Part shown: in pieces, positions 32,338 through 43,219 of the stretch
Layout of the letters: the number at the start of each line of letters is the position of its first letter
How positions within the stretch are numbered: the stretch's first letter is position 1
NCBI GenBank assembly: GCA_030054095.1
Contig: JASGCO010000001.1
Location: 272,831-336,830, forward strand
Length of the DNA stretch: 64,000 nucleotides
Direction: 5' to 3'
DNA from: Sediminibacterium sp.
Lineage (GTDB): Bacteria > Bacteroidota > Bacteroidia > B-17B0 > Aurantibacillaceae
The notes under the pieces: model-generated
The model's database searches: none
Told to the model about the DNA's origin: nothing
What the model saw: the letters and a program-made list of their open reading frames with translations, nothing else
Program-made: the position numbers and the translations under genes

Positions 32338-33113
32338 CACTTCTTTTTTGCAATTAACAGATAGGAATTTTTATACGTTCGGTTTGTATTCGGATTCAGG
32401 CTTTGGTATGGCGCTTTATCGTACGAGCCAATTGTGCGGCCATCAAAAGCGTGTTCGTGTTTGATAACATCGAATTTATCTTTTAGTTCCTGCTCAATAA
32501 CATTGGGAGAATACTGAACATACGTCATATCATTATATACAACATCCAGCCATGACAAGGCATGAGGATAATTTAAATAGAGGACTCCTCCATCTTCAAG
32601 ATTATCGTACAGCTTACCGAAAAATACTTTCAGATCATAGGGTGGTATATACACAAGAACACCAATACAATATATTAATTTATATTTAAACGGAATATGA
32701 ATGTGTGTATAGCTACCACAGAATGTTTCAGAAACGCTGGTATGATTTCTGGCGTTTGCCAGCATATCCGGATTTATATCCGTTGCGTGAGTTATCCACT
32801 TGCTGTTGCTAAACAGATCAAGGTAAAACCCAGGTCCACACCCGACATCCAGCAACTTATCACCTTCATGACAAAAAGACTCTACAGTATCGAGTAAATC
32901 CCGTTTTGATTTCCGAAGTACTTCATTAATTTCAGGCCGATCAGAATACCCCGCATTCTCTTGTACTGACTTGGTCTCACTCGGTCTAAACGACAGGTAT
33001 GGATTTTTGCTTCCATAAATCCACCTGTCTATTCCCGCTATTCTGAAAAGAGCATTCATAATAAAATTATTAATCAGAATACGGAATACTATTTGTTTAA
33101 TGCTTTCTGGCAT
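32337..33113 (-). CDS. Class I SAM-dependent methyltransferase (paralogue 2)
   Basis: The 258-residue protein has KLLDVGCGPGFYLDLF (SAM-binding motif I), HATDINPDMLANARNH (motif II), IYCIGVLVYIPP, and LEDGGVLYLNYPHALSW. It ends with FDGRTIGSYDKAPYQSLN, nearly the same pattern as paralogue 1. Both share an N-terminal segment around NNFIMNALF. The divergent copies may methylate different positions of one sugar. It overlaps the glycosyltransferase gene upstream by 17 bases. Confidence 0.92.
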   Translation of the reverse strand: MPESIKQIVFRILINNFIMNALFRIAGIDRWIYGSKNPYLSFRPSETKSVQENAGYSDRPEINEVLRKSKRDLLDTVESFCHEGDKLLDVGCGPGFYLDLFSNSKWITHATDINPDMLANARNHTSVSETFCGSYTHIHIPFKYKLIYCIGVLVYIPPYDLKVFFGKLYDNLEDGGVLYLNYPHALSWLDVVYNDMTYVQYSPNVIEQELKDKFDVIKHEHAFDGRTIGSYDKAPYQSLNPNTNRTYKNSYLLIAKKK

Positions 33114-34338
33114 ACACTTCCTTAATTAACTCATAATATGCGGCACTAATTACCTCTACATCAAACTCACTAAGCATCTTTTCGTCAACTGCCATAGGTG
33201 TTTTTGTTAACTCGTCTAAGAGTGTTTTATTCGAAAGCGTATCATTCTCACTATAACAAAAGCCACTTCGGTTTTTAAATTTATCTACAAGTGAATTATG
33301 GCGGGAAATGTAAATCACTTTCTTATTATACAGAATGGCATCAAAAATCTTAGAACCATACGCGTAATAAAACTCCCTGTCATTTATAATCAGGTGGTAA
33401 TCGGCATGAAAAAAATAAGGATGTAACGCTGAGTGCGGCAAGTGACCGGCGAGATGAACGTTTGGAAACTGTTCTGCCAGCTGACGCGTAGATGCATTAA
33501 AATAACCAAAACAATACCACTCTATCTGGTTGGTTTGTATGTCCCCAACCAGTTTTATAAACTCAAGGTCCCTTCCGAAATCCAATGTTCCAAAATGACA
33601 AATATTAATTTTATCAGTATTAAAAACGGACGGATAAGGTGGCTCCTGTTTGTTAAGATCGGCACGATCGCAGCCATTGGTTAACAGACGCTGTATCCGG
33701 CTCGTATCTTGAAATTTTGTGCCAATTTTCTCAACCGCTTCCGGCGTCACACTAACCAGAGCATCACAATGCTCGAGTGAAAACCGTTCCATCTCTACCT
33801 GTTTAAGATAAAATGGACTTTGTGTTGTAAGTTGGGGATTCCAAGACAAAAAGCCATCTGTCCATACATCCCTGAAATCCAGAATTAACGACTTTTCGGG
33901 ATACTTCTGTTTTAACCGAGCCATAAAGTATGCCGTAGAAAATGCCGGCACACTGGCTATAATAACGTCGGGCTTTAAATACCCCATGTGCCTGCTGACA
34001 TAGTCGCAAGCCCTCTGAGAAAACCCATACCCTTCGTCTGTATATCCCCGCACGCGCCGCCATTTATGCTCTATGACGTTAAATAGCCACTTTCCTATCT
34101 TCATTTGCTCGCTAAGATAAGCGGGCAATGAGCGTCTTAAGTGGATGACTTTTACCGAAGGTTTTAAATCAATATTCCACGGGTTTGTATTATTCGGCAG
34201 TATCTCTGATTGCTGGGTAATTACCGTTACCCTAAGATCTTCGTAACGCTGAAGATAATTTACAAACTTTGACCACCTGCGTGCCCCCACTTTATCATAA
34301 GGGTGAAATCTATGCGTAACCAACAACAGATTAATCAT
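33097..34338 (-). CDS. Glycosyltransferase, GT4-like
   Basis: The 413-residue protein begins LLLVTHRFHPYDKVGARRWSKF, the typical N-terminal loop of GT4 enzymes that act on polymer intermediates. DVIIASVPAFSTAYFMARL, LILDFRDVWTDGFL and CDALVSVTPEAVEKI follow. The C-terminal domain has INICHFGTLDFGRD, YCFGYFNASTRQLAEQFPNVHLAGHLPHS and a degenerate donor-binding segment. It resembles the N-terminal half of the next protein upstream, so the two probably arose by duplication. The ATG overlaps the preceding stop (TGATG). Confidence 0.9.
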   Translation of the reverse strand: MINLLLVTHRFHPYDKVGARRWSKFVNYLQRYEDLRVTVITQQSEILPNNTNPWNIDLKPSVKVIHLRRSLPAYLSEQMKIGKWLFNVIEHKWRRVRGYTDEGYGFSQRACDYVSRHMGYLKPDVIIASVPAFSTAYFMARLKQKYPEKSLILDFRDVWTDGFLSWNPQLTTQSPFYLKQVEMERFSLEHCDALVSVTPEAVEKIGTKFQDTSRIQRLLTNGCDRADLNKQEPPYPSVFNTDKINICHFGTLDFGRDLEFIKLVGDIQTNQIEWYCFGYFNASTRQLAEQFPNVHLAGHLPHSALHPYFFHADYHLIINDREFYYAYGSKIFDAILYNKKVIYISRHNSLVDKFKNRSGFCYSENDTLSNKTLLDELTKTPMAVDEKMLSEFDVEVISAAYYELIKEVYARKH

Positions 34339-36674
34339 CAGAACATTTTCCTGAAATCTGTATTAAGTTTATACCTTGCTTTAGCCTTCGAAATAAACAT
34401 TTCAAAAGAATCTAATCCATACTTGCTAAACACTTTCGGATGAGAGAGAAAATGGATGTAATTAGCCTCTTTCAACTGCTTTGTACACATTAAAGCTTTA
34501 TACCTCGTAAGATAATCCATAGAAACAACCTCTTTCGCCTCTGCAAAAAAGGAAATATTAAGACCATAGCGTGAAATAAAATTCTCTTCTGATTTAATAA
34601 CAGAAAACCCATCACCAAAGGTTTGTTTATGTTCTTTGGGGATAACAAATTTTACAAAAACCCGGCTAATAAACACAAAATAGTTTTTAAGTTGCACAGT
34701 AGAAATCCGAAATTCGCGGAATATACCTGATTTCTCTTCTCGATCTACCATTTCGCTGAATCTGTAGATCGGACGTAATGGTGTGTCTTCAAAGTTAAAG
34801 TAGAAATTAACGTTATCATTCTTGTAGCCATTTAAAACTGAAAACTCATTTCTAATGCCATACTTTTCAAACTGCCGCTTAAAAGATGAAAAAGGCTGAA
34901 TACATAGTCCACCCGCCCGATAACCATCTATCGGTTGATCTACTTGTGCCATACTTTGTACCTTTTTAATAAATCTGAAAGAATAATCAAACAATTCTTC
35001 CTTGATATCCTCGTTCAATACGCTATACCTGTAACGATTGTATTGTTCAAGCCGCCATGTATTTGTTTCTTTCTGATAAACAGCATCCAGCCAATGTGGA
35101 TGCAGGTGCGGAAAAATAGAGTGTCCCCGTTTAAGAATCTCCACCAATTGACTAACTATTCTCTCATAGTCTTTCGATACAGCATCTATCGCTAAATATT
35201 TCTCCATCTGGTAGAGATACGTTGTATCTACAAAAAAAATGGCAGATTTAAGCTGGTGCCGGTCTAAAATAGCGAGTAAATATTCTGTTGGCCGCAACAT
35301 ACATTGTTCTACCGATCCCGAATTAGTACCAAGGAACAATTCATAATCAAACGTCAACAAAACGTGCTTTGTACCAAAATCGTTCACTCCCTCAGGTACG
35401 GTATTATTAATGATATCGCACAATTGTCTCGTTAAAACAGGTAAAGAAAACTGTTCGATAATATCCATTCCTTCTGCCTCATTATCGTTACCAGGGGCGC
35501 CGTGCCGATAACAATTAATAATATTGAGCAGTCTTTCGGAACAATTATCCGGGGTGATATTAAAGCCAAGCTGATGCCTATTAATAAAATCCGCAGTAGG
35601 TCCTTCATTTGCGCACACAATAATTTTTTTGTTCTGGCTGATATACTCACAGAACTTTGTACTCATTGCAAAACGATAGGTATCGTTCAAAAATAACAGG
35701 CATAAATCAGCGCTTTTTATTCGGGTATAGGTTTCACTTAAAGAAACTCGTCCATACACTTTCACATTTTCATGAATCGCGTATTTATTTATTAAATTTT
35801 TGTACTCATCCGGGAATGTGCCATAAAATTCAACCCGTAAGCGTTCTCTTAGTTCTGCGTCGTTCCTGCAGATATTACTAACTTCCTTAAAAAAGGGCTC
35901 TATGATGTATGATAAATTGATGTACAATGTTCCGGTAAATACCAGCCGTATTTTATCATCTTTTTCAAAATCTGGCACTTGCCTGAAGTCATCCAGATCA
36001 AAACCATTTGGCAGCGTATATACAGGCTTATTTACACATAGATTATTGAAATACTCGCTCATTGTATCTGCAACTGTTAAAACAGCATCAGCCAACAAGA
36101 TTGTCTTACGTTCATAGTACTTTTCAGAACTTACTCTCTTTGCATTAAGTCTGGAAAAAGATGTTATTTCCTTATCTTCCGTCCATAAATCCCTGTAATC
36201 GCAAATAAAACTAATTTCCGGAAACTTCTGTTTCAATCGCATAACATAATACGATAAGATAAAAGGCCCCGAAGTTACAATAACAGTATCTATTTTCTCT
36301 TGTTTAATTTTCCGGCTAAGAACGCGCTGTATTTGGCATTTCCAGAAAATAGCCCGATCGTAATAGTTGCCACGATAAATCAGCTGCAATAAAAAAAGCC
36401 AGAACCGGTATTTAAGTTTATCACTAAACGTGTTTGCCTTTTTCATGAAAACCTTAGGGTATTTTACCGGTAAGTACTCCACTGAAATACCTTCAATATC
36501 TTTTAACCAGTCAGACGTTGTAGCATGTACATTTTCGGAGGCCACAACACTTACCCCGTATCCCTCACGCTTTAAATATTTGGCAAACTTCGCCCAACGC
36601 CTGCCTGCTACCCCAGGATTAGGAGGAAAACCATAGCATACAATAAGAACATTCTTTCTCTTTAGCGTTTCCAA
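34338..36674 (-). CDS. Glycosyltransferase fused to polysaccharide-deacetylase-like domain
   Basis: The 778-residue protein has two parts. Residues 1 to about 430 are a GT4-like glycosyltransferase: VLIVCYGFPPNPGVAGRRW, FICDYRDLWTEDKEI, VNKPVYTLPNGFDLDDF, IRLVFTGTLYINLS and SADLCLLFLND. From about residue 440 there is a NodB-like carbohydrate esterase region: LTFDYELFLG (Asp near 443), SAIFFVDTTYLYQME, GHSIFPHLHPHWLDA (metal-type His pair) and a C-terminal HFLSHPKVFSKYG. Start is probably TTG at 36674, overlapping the amidotransferase stop. The fused enzyme may transfer and then deacetylate the same sugar. Confidence 0.85.
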   Translation of the reverse strand: METLKRKNVLIVCYGFPPNPGVAGRRWAKFAKYLKREGYGVSVVASENVHATTSDWLKDIEGISVEYLPVKYPKVFMKKANTFSDKLKYRFWLFLLQLIYRGNYYDRAIFWKCQIQRVLSRKIKQEKIDTVIVTSGPFILSYYVMRLKQKFPEISFICDYRDLWTEDKEITSFSRLNAKRVSSEKYYERKTILLADAVLTVADTMSEYFNNLCVNKPVYTLPNGFDLDDFRQVPDFEKDDKIRLVFTGTLYINLSYIIEPFFKEVSNICRNDAELRERLRVEFYGTFPDEYKNLINKYAIHENVKVYGRVSLSETYTRIKSADLCLLFLNDTYRFAMSTKFCEYISQNKKIIVCANEGPTADFINRHQLGFNITPDNCSERLLNIINCYRHGAPGNDNEAEGMDIIEQFSLPVLTRQLCDIINNTVPEGVNDFGTKHVLLTFDYELFLGTNSGSVEQCMLRPTEYLLAILDRHQLKSAIFFVDTTYLYQMEKYLAIDAVSKDYERIVSQLVEILKRGHSIFPHLHPHWLDAVYQKETNTWRLEQYNRYRYSVLNEDIKEELFDYSFRFIKKVQSMAQVDQPIDGYRAGGLCIQPFSSFKRQFEKYGIRNEFSVLNGYKNDNVNFYFNFEDTPLRPIYRFSEMVDREEKSGIFREFRISTVQLKNYFVFISRVFVKFVIPKEHKQTFGDGFSVIKSEENFISRYGLNISFFAEAKEVVSMDYLTRYKALMCTKQLKEANYIHFLSHPKVFSKYGLDSFEMFISKAKARYKLNTDFRKMF

Positions 36675-37789
36675 AATAACAATACCTTTAGTTTTTTAAT
36701 CAGACTAAAATAAAAATTCCAGTATTTATCTATGCTATCGTATTCATAATGAGATCTGGCAGAAGCCTTAATATATTCAGAAAAAGACACTTCACTAAAA
36801 TTGAGCTTTTTAATTACAAAGTCGCGATCGGTTCGCATTTGCTTTTCTTCATAAGCCGGCTTTTTAAATTCTTCCAACGCGGCTTCCCGTGTTAGTTGCC
36901 CGCTTTGTACCAAAACTGACAAGTGAAACTGCCGCTTATCTATATGAAATTTTTCGTTAAGAATATATCCCTGATAAAAACGTGTAAATACATTTTCATA
37001 ATGCTTTCCCCCATAATCACGCCACCCCATCTCTTTCTGTATAAACTGTTTTACCTCGTCCTTATTATATCCCACAAAGTTTAGCAGATTTACGTACTTC
37101 AATCTCCGGTCCAGAAAAAATTTCTGCCTGAAAAATGAATAGTACGGAAATGTTTTCATTTTCCGTTGTCCATGCCGGCGATGAATGTCTTTTATATTAA
37201 GAATATCCATTTTGTTATGCCTCCAGCTTTTTGGAAGATACGTGCCTTCTGTTGCTACATTATGACCTGTTAAAACATAACTGACATTATGTTTTAAGGC
37301 AGCCTTATACATTGTAACTGTCAACGCATAGTCATACGGCAACTCCAGATCAACAACATGCGCCTTAAAAAACGACAACTGAATATCTTTAAACTCTTCC
37401 CAGTCCAGCACCAGCGTATAAAGGTCAAAACCGGTGTATTTACAAATGTTCTGAATGTTCTGTACTGCCAATTCGCTGTTCCAGCCATTATCGCAGTGTA
37501 CCAGCAATGTTCTCAACCCCGCTTTCTTAGCTACATGCGCCAGATAGGTACTGTCAACACCACCGCTAACGCCAATCAAACAATCGTATTTTTTTGTTTT
37601 ACCTTCTGTCTTTATACGACTTGTTAAGGCTTCAAATTCCCTCTGTGCCCGCTCCTCCGACGGCAATTTAGCTACCGCCTTTTCAAAATTATGACAATGG
37701 TTACAAACACCATCCGAATCCAATACCAGATCAGGATCGTTTACATTGTCCATTATACATCGTTTACAAACTTGCATACTTCTATTCAT
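36662..37789 (-). CDS. N-acetyl sugar amidotransferase, WbpG/PseA-like
   Basis: The 375-residue protein starts CKRCIMDNVNDPDLVLDSDGVCNHC (zinc-finger-like cysteines), then the PP-loop ATP-pyrophosphatase signature CLIGVSGGVDSTYLAHVAKKAGL. YVLTGHNVATEG and KEMGWRDYGGKHYENVFTRFYQGYIL are typical of the family that turns an N-acetyl group of a nucleotide sugar into an acetamidino group. In Pseudomonas such enzymes work with HisH- and HisF-like partners that supply ammonia; none is in this window. The gene upstream encodes an AsnB-type glutaminase, which could serve that role (inference). Confidence 0.9.
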   Translation of the reverse strand: MNRSMQVCKRCIMDNVNDPDLVLDSDGVCNHCHNFEKAVAKLPSEERAQREFEALTSRIKTEGKTKKYDCLIGVSGGVDSTYLAHVAKKAGLRTLLVHCDNGWNSELAVQNIQNICKYTGFDLYTLVLDWEEFKDIQLSFFKAHVVDLELPYDYALTVTMYKAALKHNVSYVLTGHNVATEGTYLPKSWRHNKMDILNIKDIHRRHGQRKMKTFPYYSFFRQKFFLDRRLKYVNLLNFVGYNKDEVKQFIQKEMGWRDYGGKHYENVFTRFYQGYILNEKFHIDKRQFHLSVLVQSGQLTREAALEEFKKPAYEEKQMRTDRDFVIKKLNFSEVSFSEYIKASARSHYEYDSIDKYWNFYFSLIKKLKVLLFWKR

Positions 37790-39587
37790 TAACTTTAAAC
37801 CAGGCTCCTAACGCGTAGAGCAGGAACCTGTCACTTACCTTATAATTTCTGTACGGCTCCGGAAGGTAATTCAGATACGTTTCGAACGCTTCACGGTTCG
37901 ACTCCAGCCATATATCCTGAGGGGTAGTATATCCTTTTTTATCTTTGCGGTAACGGATAGCGTCCGGCATTGCGGTGTCAATCTGCCGCAATAACCACTT
38001 TTGCCAGCCCTCTTTTATCTTATAGGTGTCCGGTAATGAAAAACAAAAATCAACTAAGCGGTAATCCAGAAACGGATGCCGTGTTTCTAAACCGAAGGCC
38101 ATGGCATCGCGATCATCCGAACGTAGATAAGCAGGCAGCATCGTTTCTGTCAAATCCGTTTTTAACACCTCCGTGAGCGTATTTATTTTATTCCATTTTT
38201 CCTGTAAACCATTTCCAAAAGAAGCAAGCCCAAACCTGAACTTAACCGCTAATTTTACTTCATTAAGTACTTTGCGGTGTACATCGGAAGCAGCGACACC
38301 TTTTAAGCCGGCGTATTGCTTTACCTGCGACAAATAAGCAGGTATCTGCCCTCTTAAAATCAACTGCCGGCAATATCTGTAAAAATGATGGTGGTACCCG
38401 GCCAGAAGTTCATCGCCTCCTTGTCCTATCAACAACACTTTTACTCCCTGCTGATTTACTTTCCTTGCTACACACCATTCTGCGTAATACGACGTGGATG
38501 TTACCGGCATATCCTGATGATAAATATGCTTTTCAAAATCGTCCATTGAAAATAACTCAAGCGGATTCACGTAATTTGCGTTGACCTCCAGATCTTTCTC
38601 CACCAAACGGATGAATTCCGATTCATCACCATCTAAGCCAGGAAATATTGCAGAAAAGGTTTGTACATTCTTTTGAAGTCCCTCTGACTTCAAAAGCGAA
38701 TGAGCCATATAAAGAATGGAACTGGAGTCAAGCCCCCCTGAAGAGGCAAAGCCAACAGGCACATCGCTGCGCAACCTCAATTTAACAGCATCGGTTAGTA
38801 AACTGTGAAACTGTTCCGGGACGCTTTTTTCATGTAATGAAACGCGTTTAATACTGTAATATCTCTCAAACTTCAACTCGGGCGACTCCGACCACGGAAT
38901 AATACAGTAATGACTCTTTGGGAATCGTCTGATTTCTTTGTAAAATGTCTCCTCTGAATAATCCACGTACTGTGTATCCAGAAAATAACGAATCACCTCA
39001 TCATTTACTGTTAACTTTAAATCGTAACATTTGAATTGCTTCAATTCAGATGCCAGTAACAGAACATCATCTTTTAAGTAATAGTACAACGGCTTAACAC
39101 CAAAACGATCGTTCGCTATAAATAAGACCTTCTTTTTCCGATCAGCGATCACAAATGAGAACATCCCGTTAAACTTTGACAAACAGTTACTTCCCCATCG
39201 ATCGTAAGCGGCCAGAATGACTTCAGTATCAGTATGAGTACGAAACGTATACCCCAAGCCCTGCAGCTCTGAACGGATTTCTATGTAATTGTAAATCTCG
39301 CCATTAAATGTAATCGTGTAGCGTTCATAATGCAGGGGTTGCTTTCCCGCCTCGGACAAATCAAGAATACTTAAACGAACATGCCCCAATGCTAAATTCG
39401 CGGAAAAGGGTTGCCTGCTAAACGGTTCCTCTACATCATTCAAAATGCCCGTTTCTGTGTTGAATAAGGTTATTCCGGAACCATCCGGTCCGCGGTGACG
39501 AATAACCATAAGACTTTTTTCAAAAGACTGCCAGTCAGACTCTGAAAATGCTGAATTAAATTGATATGCTACGGAAATTCCACACAT
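37782..39587 (-). CDS. asnB: Asparagine synthase (glutamine-hydrolysing) family protein
   Basis: The 601-residue protein has an N-terminal glutaminase domain with catalytic Cys2 (MCGISVAYQF), RHRGPDGSG, LGHVRLSILDLSEAGKQP and FNGEIYNYIEIR. A C-terminal PP-loop synthetase domain follows with VPVGFASSGGLDSSSILYMA, LIGQGGDELLAGYHHH and LETRHPFLDYRLVDF. Such proteins are common in glycan loci, where they often amidate sugar acids rather than make asparagine. It overlaps the amidotransferase gene by eight bases, so the two act together or at least in step. Confidence 0.92.
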   Translation of the reverse strand: MCGISVAYQFNSAFSESDWQSFEKSLMVIRHRGPDGSGITLFNTETGILNDVEEPFSRQPFSANLALGHVRLSILDLSEAGKQPLHYERYTITFNGEIYNYIEIRSELQGLGYTFRTHTDTEVILAAYDRWGSNCLSKFNGMFSFVIADRKKKVLFIANDRFGVKPLYYYLKDDVLLLASELKQFKCYDLKLTVNDEVIRYFLDTQYVDYSEETFYKEIRRFPKSHYCIIPWSESPELKFERYYSIKRVSLHEKSVPEQFHSLLTDAVKLRLRSDVPVGFASSGGLDSSSILYMAHSLLKSEGLQKNVQTFSAIFPGLDGDESEFIRLVEKDLEVNANYVNPLELFSMDDFEKHIYHQDMPVTSTSYYAEWCVARKVNQQGVKVLLIGQGGDELLAGYHHHFYRYCRQLILRGQIPAYLSQVKQYAGLKGVAASDVHRKVLNEVKLAVKFRFGLASFGNGLQEKWNKINTLTEVLKTDLTETMLPAYLRSDDRDAMAFGLETRHPFLDYRLVDFCFSLPDTYKIKEGWQKWLLRQIDTAMPDAIRYRKDKKGYTTPQDIWLESNREAFETYLNYLPEPYRNYKVSDRFLLYALGAWFKVNE

Positions 39588-39798
39588 AAATTAAATACAC
39601 GAACTGATATCAATTATATAAATTATGAGTCCCATTTTAGCTGTTCAAGCGAAACCGAGAACACTTTGCCATTTTGAGTTGAACGGATGTGAAAGGTGTA
39701 AAATACTAAACGATCTTATCTTGTACATCTGGTATTCGTTTAAAAATATATACTGTTAAAAGATCCATGAAATACACACTGCACAAACGGCTAGGTTT
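39588..39798. other. 211-bp gap inside the polysaccharide locus
   Basis: This is the longest gap in the leftward locus from 28314 to 64000. It is AT-rich. On the minus strand no exact TAnnTTTG box and no intrinsic terminator was found. It may hold an internal promoter for asnB and the genes after it, or mark an old rearrangement. Confidence 0.5.
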
Positions 39799-41054
39799 TC
39801 ATAACTGCTGGCATAGAGGCCCGTAGATAGCATCTACCAACGAGGCTAATTCCATCTTTGTAGAAACAAAACGTAAGTACTCATCCTCATATGGCAATGG
39901 AAATAAGTTTTCCTTAAAATAAACAATAGCTGAACGACGTTTAAAGTAAGCGCGTTCAAAAATGAGTGTACTCATGTACGCTAATGCCAGATACACCTCG
40001 TCAAAACGCTGATTAGATGGCAAAGAGGTATCGCTAATGTTGAAATTGGTATTACCCAAAAAAGTTTGATAATACTGCTTGAGTCGCCCTATGTCCCCTT
40101 CATAATAATTCAGTTCTCTGGGATGCGGATATAGTATTAATTCAATATGCGGACGCGTATTTAAAATATCGCTCAAATCATTTAAAATACGTTCTTCGTT
40201 AAATCTTAAACCTGTTCCTTGCTCTATATGTCCTAATTTTTCCCGTACCCATCCACCAGTAGAAATAAAACCCATTTTTAAAGAAAATGGCTGTCGCTCA
40301 GTGTATAACTGTCTTATAGCGGGGGCGGTTTCTGGAAAACCGGAATGCTTTGTTTTGTAAACTACACCGGGCAAATAGCTTAACTCCACGTTCTGGTATG
40401 GGCTGCATAATACTAAATCATCAGCTATGAGGATGCTATTCCATTTGTACAACGGCACCTCCGATGGAACGACAGTAACTTTGATTTTGTAGCGTTGAAG
40501 CAATACCGCCAGAAAGGCAGAATTTGTATCGTATGCACTAAAAAAAACACATTCCTTCACTGCGTTTTGCCTTAATACCTTTAGGGCGTTAAAGCTAACC
40601 AAGAGATTACTATATGCCTGCGATAATCCTGAACGATCGGTTTTAAACAGTGCGATAAGAAGCACACTCAAAATCACCGGCATGGTTGCAGACACAAAGA
40701 TTAATTTTTGACGAATGGAAAAAAAGCCTTTTAGCTGTTTGGCTGACAAGAATGAAAACTCTTTTTCAGAATCGTAACCTTTCAACTCTCTCACATAACG
40801 AAAACGAAGTTCTGTACTGCCTGGATCCACATCGTAAATAACAACAGGCTTTAGTTTCGCAGCATTTTTTAGAACCGGAGCCTTTATAACAGTCAGGACA
40901 TTCGAAAACAGGGTCTTAATTTTATACCTATCTTTTTGGCGAATTTCAAAACTAGTTGCAATTAACTTTTTAAACGCCAAAGCTTCATGGCTTGTAAAGT
41001 TTATTACATAGTTCAGATATCCTCTAAAATAAATGCTGAGTAGCTGAAACAACA

Positions 41055-41055
<1 letters not shown>
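39799..41055 (-). CDS. Unrecognised protein of a nonulosonic acid locus, possible GT-B transferase
   Basis: The 418-residue protein has no signal peptide; one hydrophobic stretch, LIFVSATMPVILSVLLIALF, lies near residue 130. The C-terminal half suggests a nucleotide-sugar-binding fold: MGFISTGGWVREKLGH, IELILYPHPRELNYYEGD and EVYLALAYMSTLIFERAYFKR. This recalls sialyl- and polysialyltransferase-like proteins that carry a YPHPRE-type segment. Its place directly downstream of the NeuB and KdsC-like genes fits a nonulosonyl transferase, but this is inference. The ATG overlaps the upstream stop as TGATG. Confidence 0.7.
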
Positions 41056-42169
<1,114 letters not shown>

Positions 42170-42173
42170 GATG

Positions 42174-43208
42174 TTATCCGATCATTTTTTGATAAATAAT
42201 CTCGTTGAAAGACAGATCGTTTAATAGAGTCTTCCCAATCACCTTATCCTTTTCAGCCCAACGGAAACCATCCCCTGGCGAGAGCATATGAATATCATTT
42301 TCGGTAATCACATGTCCTTTTTTTAAATCTTTATTCGTGGCAATGGAACGCTCCAACTTCACCCGGGAACTCATTACGGAGGGCTCGATGAATATTTCCT
42401 CTTTGCCAAGACTCATTTCAAACACGCGAATATCACGCACCATACGAAAAATTCCATCAGGCCCCAGTGATCCCTTCTGATCGGTACCTTTCATACGGCG
42501 ATCGAGCGTAATGTGTTTTTCTATAATCTGAGCACCCATGGCAACCGCCGCCAGTGGTGTAGCAATACCAATAGTATGATCGGAAAAACCGATGACATAT
42601 TTCCCGTAGTTTTTTTGAAGATAGCGGATCGTATTGAGGTTTACGTTTTCAGGCTTGGTAGGGTATTCCGATACGCAATGCAGGATACTTATGTCATTGT
42701 GATATTTTGAAATTACCTCTATGGCATCATCCAGTTCCTTTTTCCCGGCCATTCCGGTTGAGAGAATAATAGGTATGCTAGTTTCTGCTAAAGCAGAAAG
42801 AAGTGGTAAATTGGTTAAATCGCGACTGGCAACCTTTAATTTATCAGGTGTAAAATACCGGAGTATACTTAAACATCCCGTAGCGCATAACGTTTCTACA
42901 AATTCCAAACCAAATGACTTGGCATACTTATAAATTTCAAAATGTTGCTCATCGTTTAGTTCCAGTTTTTCCCTGTGTTCGCCATAGGTGGCACCAAATG
43001 AGTTGGAATTATTGTAAGGCGCCGCCATCTGCGAAGCAGATAGTTCCTGCTTAAGATCACGTTTGGTTAATTTTACGGCATCCATACGCTTCAGTTCGTA
43101 ACCGAAAAGTTCTTCCTTTATCGGATGAGCCACCGCATCTACAATCAGTTTGGCAATGTCTACAGAGCCATTGTGATTTTGTCCTATTTCACCTATAATG
43201 TATGTCAT
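42174..43208 (-). CDS. neuB: N-acetylneuraminate/nonulosonate synthase, NeuB family
   Basis: NeuB condenses a six-carbon N-acyl sugar with phosphoenolpyruvate to make a nine-carbon nonulosonic acid. I use ATG 43208 (MTYIIGEIGQNHNG), not the TTG two codons before. The 344-residue protein has the TIM-barrel motifs KLTKRDL, EFVETLCATGCLSIL, PIILSTGMAGKKEL, ILHCVSEYPT, IGFSDHTIGIATPLAAVAMGAQIIEKHITLD, and the C-terminal SAF domain (RSIATNKDLKKGHVI). It is complete, unlike the NeuB part of the neighbouring fusion. Confidence 0.94.
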   Translation of the reverse strand: MTYIIGEIGQNHNGSVDIAKLIVDAVAHPIKEELFGYELKRMDAVKLTKRDLKQELSASQMAAPYNNSNSFGATYGEHREKLELNDEQHFEIYKYAKSFGLEFVETLCATGCLSILRYFTPDKLKVASRDLTNLPLLSALAETSIPIILSTGMAGKKELDDAIEVISKYHNDISILHCVSEYPTKPENVNLNTIRYLQKNYGKYVIGFSDHTIGIATPLAAVAMGAQIIEKHITLDRRMKGTDQKGSLGPDGIFRMVRDIRVFEMSLGKEEIFIEPSVMSSRVKLERSIATNKDLKKGHVITENDIHMLSPGDGFRWAEKDKVIGKTLLNDLSFNEIIYQKMIG

Positions 43209-43219
43209 TCCCAATAAAT

